Assembly (NCBI GenBank): GCA_937892845.1
Contig: CALBGP010000028.1
Span: 1 to 64,000, forward strand
Direction of reading: 5' to 3'
Source of the DNA: an uncultured Eggerthellaceae bacterium
Lineage (GTDB): Bacteria; Actinomycetota; Coriobacteriia; Coriobacteriales; Eggerthellaceae
Length of the DNA: 64,000 nt
Positions 8,929 to 17,072 of this stretch are shown here, one piece after another (position 1 is the first letter of the stretch; each line of letters begins with the position of its first letter). Made by a program: the position numbers and the translations under genes. The notes under the pieces were generated by a model. The model was not told the DNA's origin. It saw only the letters and a list, made by a program, of their open reading frames with translations, and made no database searches.

Positions 8929-9615
8929 ATGAGCGTTGTGAACACCCATTTCGCCACCATAGACGCCGGCCAGGGCGAATCGCCCGAAGAGCTGCTCGCG
9001 CGCATAGCTGCCGAGGTGGCCGGCTGCCGCAAGTGCCCGCTCGCCGAAGGGCGCACGAACGCCGTGCCCGGTTTCGGCAACCCGAATGCCCGCGTCATGC
9101 TGGTAGGGGAGGCCCCCGGCAAGAACGAGGATCTGCAGGGCAAGCCGTTCGTGGGCGCCGCGGGAAAGTACCTCACGGAGCTTTTGGGCTATGCAGGCCT
9201 GTCGCGCGACGACGTGTTCATAGCCAACGTGCTCAAATGCCGCCCGCCTTCGAACCGCAACCCGCAGCCCGATGAGATCATGGCGTGCACGCCGTTTCTG
9301 CGGGACCAGGTGCGTGCGATGGGACCGGAATTCCTGGTTACCATGGGGAATTTTTCCACGAAGTTCATCCTGAAGACCGAGCGCGGCATCACGGCGCTGC
9401 GGGGCACGGTGCATCATGCGGGCCGCTTCAGCGTGCTGCCGGTGTTCCATCCTGCCGCCGCCATCTACGATAGGAGCAAGCGCGAGCTGCTCGAGGCCGA
9501 TTTCCGCCTGCTGGGCAGGCTTCTGGAGGGCGGTTCCTCGGGTTCCGCCGCGGCTGCATCCGTACCTGCCGCTGCGTCCGTGTCCGCATCTGACGAAAAG
9601 GAAGCCGACCGATGA
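8929..9615 (+). CDS. Type-4 uracil-DNA glycosylase with a [4Fe-4S] cluster
   Basis: 228 aa. It removes uracil arising from cytosine deamination. The active-site motif GEAPGKNEDLQGKPFVG and the uracil-binding FHPAA motif are present. Four cysteines (C33, C36 and two in a pair spaced by 16, LKC...MAC) match the iron-sulfur ligands of the family. The last about 35 residues are Ala/Ser-rich and probably disordered. The ATG at 8929 follows GATAAGGA. Confidence 0.88.
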   Translation: MSVVNTHFATIDAGQGESPEELLARIAAEVAGCRKCPLAEGRTNAVPGFGNPNARVMLVGEAPGKNEDLQGKPFVGAAGKYLTELLGYAGLSRDDVFIANVLKCRPPSNRNPQPDEIMACTPFLRDQVRAMGPEFLVTMGNFSTKFILKTERGITALRGTVHHAGRFSVLPVFHPAAAIYDRSKRELLEADFRLLGRLLEGGSSGSAAAASVPAAASVSASDEKEADR

Positions 9616-10913
9616 CCCCTGCTGCAGGATTCGACCCCAAGGCGTATCTGCAGCAGGGGTCATGGGGCGATGTCCGATTGGGCCTTGCGCGCACACGGGA
9701 GCTGCTGGCGGGTTTGGGCAACCCCCAGGACCGCCTGAAGTTCGTCCACGTGGCGGGTACCAACGGCAAGGGCTCCACCAGCGCGTTCACGGCTTCCATC
9801 TGCCAGGCGGCCGGCCTGCGCACGGGCCTGTTCACGTCCCCGTACGTGATGGAGTTCAACGAGCGCATCCAAGTCGACCGCAAGAGCATCTCCGACGCCG
9901 ACCTTCTCGATGTGACGCGCAGGGCGAAGGCGCAAGCCGACCGCATGGAGGACGTGCCCTCGTCGTTCGAGCTGCTCACGGCCGTTGCCTTGACGTATTT
10001 CGCCGAGCAGGCGTGCGATATCGTGGTGCTCGAGGTGGGGTTGGGCGGCCGTCTCGATTCCACCAACGTCATCGAGCATCCGCTCGTGTGCGCCATCACG
10101 CCCATCGCGCTCGATCACACTGCGATTTTGGGGGATACCGTTGCCGCCATCGCGGCCGAGAAAGCGGGCATCATCAAGCCGGGTTCGCCTGTGGTGTGCT
10201 GCACGCAGGAGCCCGAAGCCGCCCGCGTCATCCGCTCCCGGTGCGCCGAGCTGGGCTGCTCGCTTACCGTGCCTCGCTTCAGCAGGGCGCACGCCCGCTA
10301 CGAAGATGGTTTCCAGGTGCTTTCCTATGACGGCATCGACAACGTGCGCCTGAACATGTGCGCAAGCTACCAGCCTGTCAACGCGGTGATGGCCATCGAG
10401 ATCGCTCGGCTTCTGCGTGTGCGCGGGCTCGATATCTCGGATGCGCACATCAAGGCGGGCCTTGAGGCCGCCCGCTGGCCCGGGCGCTTCGACATCGTGG
10501 GCCGCAATCCCGCCGTGGTGGTCGATGGCGGCCACAACGAGCAGGGCGCCCGCGTGCTGGCCGACAGCCTGCGCTGCGCCTTCGGCGGCGCGCCCGTCAC
10601 CTTCGTCATGAGCGTGCTCGCGGACAAGGACTACCGTGCCATGATCGAGCAGGTGGCGCCGCTTGCCGCCCGCGTGTTCACGGTGAGCGCGCCGTACACC
10701 GACCGCGCGCTTCCGGCGCAAGATCTTGCCGCCGCCGTGCGCGATGCCGGGATTGAGCAGGTCCGGGCATGCCGCGATTTCACCGATGCATGCGAAAACG
10801 CCCTGTGTGCTGCAGGGCGCGATGGTGTGGTGTGCTGTTTCGGCTCGCTGTATTCGGTGGGCGAAGCGATGCGCGCGCTCGAGTCGGCGGGTGCCCTTAC
10901 CAGGGGCGCGTGA
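9612..10913 (+). CDS. folC: Folylpolyglutamate synthase / dihydrofolate synthase
   Basis: 433 aa Mur-ligase-type enzyme that adds glutamate to folates. The P-loop GTNGKGST is at about residue 50, EVGLGGRLDSTN is the second metal/ATP-site motif, and VDGGHN is in the C-terminal domain. The start overlaps the preceding stop by 4 nt. Its last 17 nt overlap the end of the convergent acetyltransferase gene. Confidence 0.92.
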   Translation: MTPAAGFDPKAYLQQGSWGDVRLGLARTRELLAGLGNPQDRLKFVHVAGTNGKGSTSAFTASICQAAGLRTGLFTSPYVMEFNERIQVDRKSISDADLLDVTRRAKAQADRMEDVPSSFELLTAVALTYFAEQACDIVVLEVGLGGRLDSTNVIEHPLVCAITPIALDHTAILGDTVAAIAAEKAGIIKPGSPVVCCTQEPEAARVIRSRCAELGCSLTVPRFSRAHARYEDGFQVLSYDGIDNVRLNMCASYQPVNAVMAIEIARLLRVRGLDISDAHIKAGLEAARWPGRFDIVGRNPAVVVDGGHNEQGARVLADSLRCAFGGAPVTFVMSVLADKDYRAMIEQVAPLAARVFTVSAPYTDRALPAQDLAAAVRDAGIEQVRACRDFTDACENALCAAGRDGVVCCFGSLYSVGEAMRALESAGALTRGA

Positions 10914-11490
10914 GCACTTCCTGCACGGCGGCGGGGTCGAGCTCGGGGAACGGCGTCACGGGAAGCAGGTTGCCGTCTTCGTCGTGATGCGCGTCGAACT
11001 GCTTTTCGTACCAGTACACGTCGCGCCATTCGCCCAGCTTGTAGCCTACATTCTTGAGCGTGCCCACACGTTCGAAGCCCATGCTGGCATGCAGGCGCTC
11101 GCTCTTCTCGTTGGGGTGGGTGACCTTGCCGTGTGCGGACCGCACGCCCTGCATGTCAAGGATTTCGAGCAGCTTGCCGTAGATCACGCGGCCCAGTCCG
11201 CGTCCGCGGATGTCCTGACGGAAGTACACGGACAGCTCCACGGCCCAGGCGTAGGCCTCACGCTCGAACATGCGCGAGGCGTAGGCGTAGCCGGCGGGTA
11301 CGCCGTCCTCTTCGCAGACTATGTAGGGGTACATCTTGATACGCTCTTCGATGCGGCGGCGGAATTCCTCAACGGTGGGCACACTGCATTCGAAGGTGAT
11401 GGAGGTTGCAAGGTAGGGTTCGTATATGGCGTGCAGCGCTTCGGCGTCATCGGGTGTGGCAAGGCGGAAGGTGATGACGGGATCGTTCAT
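10897..11490 (-). CDS. GNAT N-acetyltransferase (phosphinothricin acetyltransferase-like)
   Basis: 197 aa. The GNAT core is visible: an N-terminal beta strand (ITFRLATPDDAEAL), the acceptor segment SITFECSVPT, and the acetyl-CoA loop RGRGLGRVIY. This layout resembles the phosphinothricin/methionine sulfoximine acetyltransferase group. The substrate cannot be told. The ATG at 11490 is preferred because AAAGGA lies 5 nt upstream; a second ATG at 11496 overlaps that site. Convergent with folC. Confidence 0.85.
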   Translation of the reverse strand: MNDPVITFRLATPDDAEALHAIYEPYLATSITFECSVPTVEEFRRRIEERIKMYPYIVCEEDGVPAGYAYASRMFEREAYAWAVELSVYFRQDIRGRGLGRVIYGKLLEILDMQGVRSAHGKVTHPNEKSERLHASMGFERVGTLKNVGYKLGEWRDVYWYEKQFDAHHDEDGNLLPVTPFPELDPAAVQEVLTRPW

Positions 11491-11664
11491 CGGCATCCTT
11501 TCTGTTGGTGCAGGCGCCGTTGCGCACCATGATGCGCCAAGCTGCGTTGCTGCAGATGAAGCAATGGAAGTCGGAGCAACCGACAAGGGTGAAGTATAGC
11601 GATTGCCGAACCGCGCACGCCCGGCGGCGGACTTTGTCAGCGAATCGTCATAGAGGAGCACGCG

Positions 11665-11834
11665 AAAACCCCGCTCCCGGCCTAAGGATGAACCCACCTG
11701 TCAAGGTGGGTGCTCGCAACGGGGTTCAAAGCTTTCGTGTCAACGGACGCGAATCCCTTGTCCACCCGTGATCTGAAGCTCCCTGAGAAAATGCATCGGT
11801 CCATCGCAAAATGACGGCTTCGGAAACGGGGCAT
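11665..11834 (-). ncRNA. ssrS: Probable 6S RNA
   Basis: On the minus strand, the 5' segment 11831-11821 (CCCCGTTTCCG) pairs with 11669-11679 (CGGGAGCGGGG) over 11 bp, with only two G-U pairs, closing an RNA of about 170 nt that ends in TTTT. The 3' half contains a hairpin in which CCCACCT and AGGTGGG flank a TGAC loop, just before GGTTCATCCTTAGGCC. That matches the arrangement of 6S RNAs, where such a hairpin lies on the 3' side of the central bubble. A TATACT -10 box sits at 11841-11846. 6S RNA binds the sigma-70 holoenzyme in stationary phase. Identity rests on structure read by eye. Confidence 0.6.
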
Positions 11835-12005
11835 GGGTTGAGTATAGAGCTAAATGGGTCAAAGAAACGTCTTGACTTGCGATGCGTTGCATGATTGCAG
11901 GAAGTTCCCATATCGGAGCTTTAGGCGGTGCCCGACACCCCGCCGAGCCCGCGGCGGGTGCCGCTGCGGGCTCGGGCGTGTATGCATCAATAGAGTGCAA
12001 TCCGA

Positions 12006-12034
12006 TTTAGCCTCGAGCGAATTAGGTGTATTAT
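12006..12034 (+). promoter_or_regulatory. Candidate promoter of the LuxR-type regulator
   Basis: TATTAT at 12029-12034 is a fair -10 box; TTTAGC at 12006-12011 is a weak -35 with 17-nt spacing. It would give a leader of about 100 nt before the regulator. Otherwise 11491-12139 contains only the 6S RNA. Confidence 0.35.
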
Positions 12035-12139
12035 GTTCCGTAATCGTCTTCGCATGAAGGAAATCGATTTGCAAAGTGATTTCCATGCTGCTCGGGGCTC
12101 GGGGATGCTGCCGTGCGGCAGATATTAGGGGATAGCGCC

Positions 12140-12916
12140 TTGTATGAAGAGATAATTCGCAGCGAAAAGGATGATGGGTTTCTAGACCCGTCGACAGAGC
12201 TTCTCCATGACGTTCACATGGATCTTCGTTCCGAACCATTCCGCGTCATGATCGCAGATGATGACCATATTTTTATCGAGGGCATTGCTGCGCTTATCCG
12301 CGAGTGGAGCGAATTCGAGCTCGTGGGTAGGGCGTATACGCTCGAGGATGCCTATGATGTCTGCGCGAACATCAAGCCGGAGGCCGTGATGATGGCGGCG
12401 GCGTTCAAAGGCGTCGGCTGCGCTCCGACTGTCGGGCGAATGCTCGAATTCAATCCTAAGTTGCGCGTATTCGTTTTAGCGTCCATGGGCGAGAGCGGCT
12501 ACGTGCTCGATGCCCTTCGTGCCGGAGCGAGCGGTTTCGGTTCAAGGGATGAGATGAGCTCCTCCCGCTTGAGGTCTCTGCTTTGGGCGCAGGCTTGCGG
12601 AGACATCGCTTTCTCGGGTTCTCTCGGCACCATTCTCCAAGGGGCGCTGCTGGGCGGCTCCCGTGTGACGAAGACGGAGTCTGCGGCCGCAGCCTGTGTC
12701 GAGATGCTTTCCAGCAGGGAGAAGAGCGTTCTCGCGTTGTTGGAAGATGGCCTTTCGAACGCAGAGATCAGCAAGCGGCTCTTCCTGAGCGAACCTACCG
12801 TCAAGAAGATCATCGGGAGGATAATCCACAAACTCCACGTGAGCAACCGAATCCAAGCCGCGGTGCTTTCCGCAAAGTACAATACCGGCAGGGCTGCAGA
12901 TGAAGAGGAAGACTAG
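12140..12916 (+). CDS. LuxR-family regulator with a degenerate (pseudo-)receiver domain
   Basis: 258 aa from a TTG start placed 7 nt after AGGGGA; a GTG at 12113 is an alternative without a good ribosome site. Residues about 33-155 form a receiver domain of the NarL/FixJ type and about 185-245 a GerE/LuxR helix-turn-helix (MLSSREKSVLALLEDGLSNAEI). The receiver keeps the acidic pair (ADDD), but the phospho-acceptor Asp is Ala (Ala86, in AVMMAAAF), the switch Thr is Ala and the conserved Lys is Arg. It therefore cannot work by ordinary aspartyl phosphorylation; ligand binding or constitutive dimerisation are alternatives. No histidine kinase is nearby. It sits just upstream of the equol/hydrogenase genes in the same direction and is the obvious candidate regulator, by inference. 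Confidence 0.85.
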   Translation: MYEEIIRSEKDDGFLDPSTELLHDVHMDLRSEPFRVMIADDDHIFIEGIAALIREWSEFELVGRAYTLEDAYDVCANIKPEAVMMAAAFKGVGCAPTVGRMLEFNPKLRVFVLASMGESGYVLDALRAGASGFGSRDEMSSSRLRSLLWAQACGDIAFSGSLGTILQGALLGGSRVTKTESAAAACVEMLSSREKSVLALLEDGLSNAEISKRLFLSEPTVKKIIGRIIHKLHVSNRIQAAVLSAKYNTGRAADEEED

Positions 12917-12959
12917 CGCGTGTCGCTTTCGCCTCCACGGCAGTCCCCGTTGATCGAAC

Positions 12960-12985
12960 ACGGCCGCATCGCGCGGCCGTTTTTC
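12960..12985 (+). terminator. Rho-independent terminator after the regulator gene
   Basis: ACGGCCGC (12960-12967) pairs with GCGGCCGT (12973-12980), followed by TTTTT. It isolates the regulator transcript from the downstream cluster. Confidence 0.8.
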
Positions 12986-13015
12986 ATTTCGTGCAGAGGT
13001 TGCGCGCTGTCTGAG

Positions 13016-13038
13016 AAATATCCATTCGGATATTTTTT
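13016..13038 (+). terminator. Second, A/T-rich terminator hairpin
   Basis: AAATATCC (13016-13023) and GGATATTT (13028-13035) pair around an ATTC loop with further T residues after. It is a second barrier to transcription entering the equol cluster from upstream. Confidence 0.65.
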
Positions 13039-13235
13039 CGCATAGGAAAGTATCTCGGTTTCTGGCCGGATGGTCCATCGAGGGGGGGGGTGCGATTCAG
13101 CCCTCAGAAGTATTCGCGCGGACTTACGTGGATACCCATGGAACTCATGCTCCTTCGGATAATTGAGGACGTAAAGCGCAGGATCGGCCGACGGTTCCGT
13201 TCTTGCGTATGGCTCATTCGGAAGGAGAATGAAAG
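13039..13235 (+). promoter_or_regulatory. Control region of the equol/hydrogenase cluster
   Basis: The 197 nt between the second terminator and the first cluster gene must contain its promoter. Visible elements are a perfect dyad GATGG-T-CCATC at 13069-13079, a run of nine G at 13082-13090, and a GATAAT -10-like box at 13158-13163 lacking a recognisable -35, as is common at activator-dependent promoters. A strong ribosome site (GGAAGGAG) precedes the ATG at 13236. Assigning the dyad as an operator is speculative. Confidence 0.4.
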
Positions 13236-13712
13236 ATGATCAAGGCACAGCTCAACCGCATCGCACTGCGTGCGGCAGACGCCGACAAGGCAGTTGAGGA
13301 TCTGAACAAGCTTCTGGGTGTGACCTTCTACGGTCCTTACGATGACGAGCATATGGGTCTTCGCGTTGCTCTTCCCAAATCCGGCGGCATCGAGGTCATG
13401 GCTCCCATGCACGACCATGATGCGATCGGTGCATACCAGGCTCTTCAGGAAAAGGGTGAGGGCATCAGCGGCATTGCCATGCGCGTTGAGAATTTCGAAG
13501 AGGCGAAGGCGCATTTCGCATCCTTGGGTCTCAAGCCTGCCGTCGAGTTCAACCATGGCAAGTTCCGTGAGATGATCTTCCCGCCGCAGCCCGCCACCCA
13601 TGGCCTTGAGATCGCGGTCAACGAATTCCCCGACGCAAACGGTGCGGCTATCCAGGTCGCTCTCGATATGGGCATCGAGTGGACCGATGTCTGCGACTGG
13701 GATGCGCAGTAA
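13236..13712 (+). CDS. VOC-fold protein, dihydrodaidzein racemase type
   Basis: 158 aa, vicinal-oxygen-chelate fold related to methylmalonyl-CoA epimerase. A homologue of this type (L-DDRC of Lactococcus strain 20-92) racemises dihydrodaidzein so that the enantiomer used by dihydrodaidzein reductase is available. The context (first gene of a cluster with tdr, ddr and dzr) supports that role. Of the usual epimerase metal ligands, the first His (in DHIxIA) is replaced (NRIAL) and the second (in HHIA) is replaced by GIA; the terminal Glu (GLEIAV) remains. That would suit an acid/base racemisation without the canonical metal site. Cytoplasmic, no signal peptide. Confidence 0.8.
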   Translation: MIKAQLNRIALRAADADKAVEDLNKLLGVTFYGPYDDEHMGLRVALPKSGGIEVMAPMHDHDAIGAYQALQEKGEGISGIAMRVENFEEAKAHFASLGLKPAVEFNHGKFREMIFPPQPATHGLEIAVNEFPDANGAAIQVALDMGIEWTDVCDWDAQ

Positions 13713-13727
13713 AGGCGCGGTGGGGGT

Positions 13728-14450
13728 ATGACTACCATCGCAGCATTCAAGTGGGCCATGAACCCCGTGGACGAAAGGCTTGCGGCGGACGGTTCCGTCA
13801 AGTGGCTCGCCGAACGTCCGGAAATCGGAGATGACGACCATGCCGCCGTCGCAGTTGCCCTCGACGCCGCCGCAGGGGGGTCCGTCATCGGCTTGACCAT
13901 GGACAGCGGCGATGTCGCTTTCGGCGCAGCACGCGGGCTGGAGAACACCGTTGCGGTGCAGGGTGTCGGCGTCTTCGCCCAACCCACGGAGCTTGCCGCA
14001 GCGCTCGCGAATTCCATCAAAGGCATCGAAGGCGCCGATCTCGTGGTCATCGGCGACTGCGTCTGGCAGCCCATGGTTCCCGGCCTGGTTGCGGGCTTGC
14101 TCGGATGGCCCTGCATCAACGCCGTCGATGCGGCCAGAAGGGATGGTGAAAAGCTCGTAGTGACTCGCCGTTTCGGTCCCGGAACCCAAGACATTCTGGT
14201 TGACGGCCCCGCTGTCCTGGCTGTGGCGGCTCGTCGCGAGGAGGAGAGCAAGCCCGGCATGCGCGCTGTTCTCGCCGCAAGGAAGAAGCCCGTCGACAGG
14301 GTCGAAGCTCAGATCGCGGATGCGCCCGTCTTCGTTCGGGAAGGCACTCACGAGCCGGACTCCCGGCCGTCCAAGATTTTCGATGGAGCGGACCTGCAGG
14401 CAGCTGTCGACCAGCTCGTCGCTGCTCTCAAGAACGAGGGAGTGCTGTAA
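13728..14450 (+). CDS. etfB: Electron transfer flavoprotein beta subunit (FixA/EtfB)
   Basis: 240 aa, paired with etfA with no gap (stop TAA then ATG). EtfBA heterodimers shuttle electrons between flavoenzymes. The N-terminus (FKWAMNPVDERL...) is the EtfB fold, but the conserved nucleotide/FAD-contacting segment usually reading close to RQAIDGDTAQVGP is replaced by a divergent GDCVWQPMVPG stretch. The protein is also about 20 residues shorter than typical. The specialised sequence suggests a dedicated partner, most simply the adjacent reductase tdr or FixC. Confidence 0.85.
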   Translation: MTTIAAFKWAMNPVDERLAADGSVKWLAERPEIGDDDHAAVAVALDAAAGGSVIGLTMDSGDVAFGAARGLENTVAVQGVGVFAQPTELAAALANSIKGIEGADLVVIGDCVWQPMVPGLVAGLLGWPCINAVDAARRDGEKLVVTRRFGPGTQDILVDGPAVLAVAARREEESKPGMRAVLAARKKPVDRVEAQIADAPVFVREGTHEPDSRPSKIFDGADLQAAVDQLVAALKNEGVL

Positions 14451-15365
14451 ATGAACAAAGTCTGGATTCTCATCGCGGATGACATGAGCGCCGCCCAGGT
14501 GGCCGGTGTCGCCGCAAAGACTGGTGTCCCTTTCGAGGCGCTGGTGTTCGGCGGCGCCGACCGCGCTGCCGCTGCGGCCGCATATGGTGCAGAGAAGGTG
14601 GTCCTGTTCGATACCGCTGATGTCCTTGCCGAGGCCATGGCTCCTGCAATAGCAGAGCGGGCGCTTCAGGAGGCTCCTGCGGCGATCATCTCCTCCGACA
14701 ACGCAACTGCGCGCGCCATCGCCTGCGCCATTGCGGTCAAGCTCTCTGCCGCGGTCGCCACTTCGGTTGTGAGCGTCAAGGTCGGTGACGAAGGGAACGT
14801 GGTCGAGCATTTCGTGGCAGATGCCGCCGCCGTCGAGGTCCTTCGCACCTCGGCCCCTGTGGTCTGCATCGTTGCTGATGGTGGCGAGGAGGCGGAATGC
14901 ACTGAGGCTGCAGAGGTGGCCGTCGGGGACGCCGCTGCCCTCGATACCCTTTCGGTCCTTTCCACCGATTGCGAGGCAGGGGATGCGAATGGCCTGCTCA
15001 ATGCGGAGAAAGTCGTTGGTGTCGGTCTTGGGATAGGTCCCAAGGAGAATCTCGCGCTGGTGGAGGACCTGGCCGAGGCCCTTGGCGCGGAAATCGCCTG
15101 TACGCTGCCTTTGTGCGACAACTACCACTGGTTCGAGCACAGCCGCGTCGTGGGCACTTCCACCCAGAAGATCTCCCCGCGCTTGTATCTGACCGTCGGT
15201 TCGTCCGGCGCCCCTCAGCATATGACCGGCGTCCGCGGCGCCAAGGTGATCGTTGCCATCAACAACGACCCCGAAGCTCCCATCTTCCGCGAGTGCGCCT
15301 ACGGTGTTTTGGGCGATGCCAAGGAGGTTCTGCCTGCCCTGACCGCTGCAGTGAAAAGCGTTTAG
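14451..15365 (+). CDS. etfA: Electron transfer flavoprotein alpha subunit (FixB/EtfA)
   Basis: 304 aa. The C-terminal FAD-binding domain is canonical (GSSGAPQHMTGVRGAKVIVA, then NNDPEAPIF and YGVLGD). The N-terminal domain is shorter and more diverged than in housekeeping EtfA. It forms the FAD-carrying half of the cluster's ETF. Encoded between etfB and the tetrahydrodaidzein reductase, which it may feed with electrons. Confidence 0.9.
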   Translation: MNKVWILIADDMSAAQVAGVAAKTGVPFEALVFGGADRAAAAAAYGAEKVVLFDTADVLAEAMAPAIAERALQEAPAAIISSDNATARAIACAIAVKLSAAVATSVVSVKVGDEGNVVEHFVADAAAVEVLRTSAPVVCIVADGGEEAECTEAAEVAVGDAAALDTLSVLSTDCEAGDANGLLNAEKVVGVGLGIGPKENLALVEDLAEALGAEIACTLPLCDNYHWFEHSRVVGTSTQKISPRLYLTVGSSGAPQHMTGVRGAKVIVAINNDPEAPIFRECAYGVLGDAKEVLPALTAAVKSV

Positions 15366-15467
15366 CGCAGGTTCTGCTTCGGCATTACCCGTCGAATCTC
15401 ACATGTGTCACAGCTGCGCTCGCGCAGGGCGCAGAGGCGAACAGGGACTTCCCGTAAGGAGGGAAAC

Positions 15468-16928
15468 ATGGCTGGATTTGATGTTGAATACGATCTCGTC
15501 GTTGTCGGTGGCGGTGCCTCCGGCAAATCCGCCGCGCTGATTGCGGCTCGCGAGGGCAAGCGCGTCGTCGTGCTCGAGAAGATGCCCGAGACCGGCGGTC
15601 TTTCCATGTATGCGGAGGGTACCGCTGCCTTCGAATCCGTTATTCAGAAGGAGCTCGGTACTCCGCGTTTGAGCAAGTACCACTTCCCTTCCATCGAGGA
15701 GGGCATAGACAAGTTCATGAGCTACAGCCACCAGCGCGCTGATTATGGGGTCGTCCGTGCTTTCGTCGAGAACTCCGCGGAGACGATCGACATCTACCGC
15801 GACCTTGGCGTTGTCTACAAGACCTGCGACATCGCAGCCGAGGACGATCCCAATGAGGTTTGGACCTTCCATCTGCCTGAAGGCTTGGGTGCGCATTGCC
15901 AGGATGTCCTGCTCGATGCGATCCAGAAGCTCGATGTCGACATCTTCACCTCGACTCCCGCAAAAGAGCTCATCGTCGAAGATGGCGCTGTCGTGGGTGT
16001 CGTCGCGGAATCCGATGGCGAGCCCATGCGCATCGGCGGGAAGGCTGTCATCCTTGCAACCGGCGGCATGGGTTCCGATCCGGACCGAATCTACAAGTAC
16101 AGCTGGGCTGCACCCGGTGCTTACAACATGAATGTCCTCACCCCGCTGCAGAACGTCGGTGACGGCCTCGATATGGCCCTTGCCGTCGGCGCCGACCCCT
16201 CGTGCATCACCACGTGCCCCTTGCTCGCTGCCGGTGGCCGCGACATGACCATGGACTCGCAGGTGGGCGGCGCGGGAATCAATCCCGGGGTCTGGGTCAA
16301 CAAGACCGGCAAGCGCTTCTGCGCTGAATCCGTTGCCGAGAACATCGGCGATATCGGCAGCTATTATGCCAAGCAGCCCGGCGGTATCGTCTGGTCCATC
16401 CTCTCCCAGGCGGACATCGACCGTCTGATCAACGAGGGCTCCGAGATCGCAATCGGCGAATTCGTCGTCTTCCATAAGCCCATGGACCGTCTGCCCATCG
16501 AGCTCGATGCCCACCTTGAGACGGGATTGGTGAAGAAGGCGGACAGCTTCGCGCAGTTGGCAGAGCTCATGGGTCTTCCCGTGGATGACTTCGTCGCCAC
16601 CATGGAGGACTACAACAAGTTCTGCGAAGAAGGCTACGACGCCGCCTTCATGAAGAAGCCCCAGTATCTGCGTCCCATGGTCGAGGGCCCCTATTACGGC
16701 GTGCCTCTGGCAACGGGAACGATGGGATCCGCAGGCGGTATCAGGATCAACGCCAATATGCAGGTCGTTACCGACGCCGGAACGCCCATTCCCGGCCTGT
16801 ATGCGGTCGGCTTGGATGCAACCGGCATGTATGGCGACTGCTACAACATGGAGGTTCCGGGTGCCGCGAACGGCTTCGCCCATACCTCCGGCCGTATTGC
16901 CGCGCGCCACGCGATCGCCAATATGTAG
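15468..16928 (+). CDS. tdr: Tetrahydrodaidzein reductase
   Basis: 486 aa FAD-dependent oxidoreductase of the fumarate reductase/ketosteroid dehydrogenase fold. It catalyses the last step to equol, removing the C4 hydroxyl of trans-tetrahydrodaidzein. The N-terminal Rossmann motif is VVVGGGASGKSAALIA, followed by the second FAD segment VILATGGMGSD. The cap domain and C-terminal GLYAVGLDATG...GRIAARHA complete the fold. The HHTMGG and NRLGGN signatures of true fumarate reductases are absent (ATGTMGSAGG and YNMEVPGAANG instead), so fumarate is an unlikely substrate. Length and sequence match characterised THDR enzymes as I recall them. No haem domain or signal peptide, so it is cytoplasmic. Start ATG 15468 follows TAAGGAGGG. 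Confidence 0.93.
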   Translation: MAGFDVEYDLVVVGGGASGKSAALIAAREGKRVVVLEKMPETGGLSMYAEGTAAFESVIQKELGTPRLSKYHFPSIEEGIDKFMSYSHQRADYGVVRAFVENSAETIDIYRDLGVVYKTCDIAAEDDPNEVWTFHLPEGLGAHCQDVLLDAIQKLDVDIFTSTPAKELIVEDGAVVGVVAESDGEPMRIGGKAVILATGGMGSDPDRIYKYSWAAPGAYNMNVLTPLQNVGDGLDMALAVGADPSCITTCPLLAAGGRDMTMDSQVGGAGINPGVWVNKTGKRFCAESVAENIGDIGSYYAKQPGGIVWSILSQADIDRLINEGSEIAIGEFVVFHKPMDRLPIELDAHLETGLVKKADSFAQLAELMGLPVDDFVATMEDYNKFCEEGYDAAFMKKPQYLRPMVEGPYYGVPLATGTMGSAGGIRINANMQVVTDAGTPIPGLYAVGLDATGMYGDCYNMEVPGAANGFAHTSGRIAARHAIANM

Positions 16929-16949
16929 GCGCTGTTTTTCCGAATCATG

Positions 16950-16983
16950 GCGCCGGGTGTTTGAAAATCTGCCCACCCGGCGC
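16950..16983 (+). other. Intergenic stem-loop between tdr and ddr
   Basis: GCGCCGGGTG (16950-16959) pairs perfectly with CACCCGGCGC (16974-16983). No T-run follows, so it looks like an mRNA processing or stabilising hairpin rather than an intrinsic terminator. Confidence 0.6.
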
Positions 16984-17072
16984 ACCTCTATCGGCTGATT
17001 GCCCGCATTTCGCGGGCCTGGAAAGGGTTGTGGATGACCGCAGCCTTCCATATACGGAGAAAGGAACAACCC

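Noticed and set aside
10897..10913. 17-nt overlap of folC and the GNAT gene as a regulatory antisense
   Set aside because: Short 3' overlaps of convergent genes are common and nothing further suggests regulation.
13104..15221. Long open frame on the minus strand opposite the racemase and etf genes (and similar long antisense frames opposite ccmF, dzr, alaS and others)
   Set aside because: They mirror strongly coding plus-strand genes, have no recognisable domains or ribosome sites, and arise from high-GC codon bias.
15468..16928. Fumarate reductase or urocanate reductase
   Set aside because: The catalytic signatures for fumarate are missing and both sequence and context match tetrahydrodaidzein reductase.
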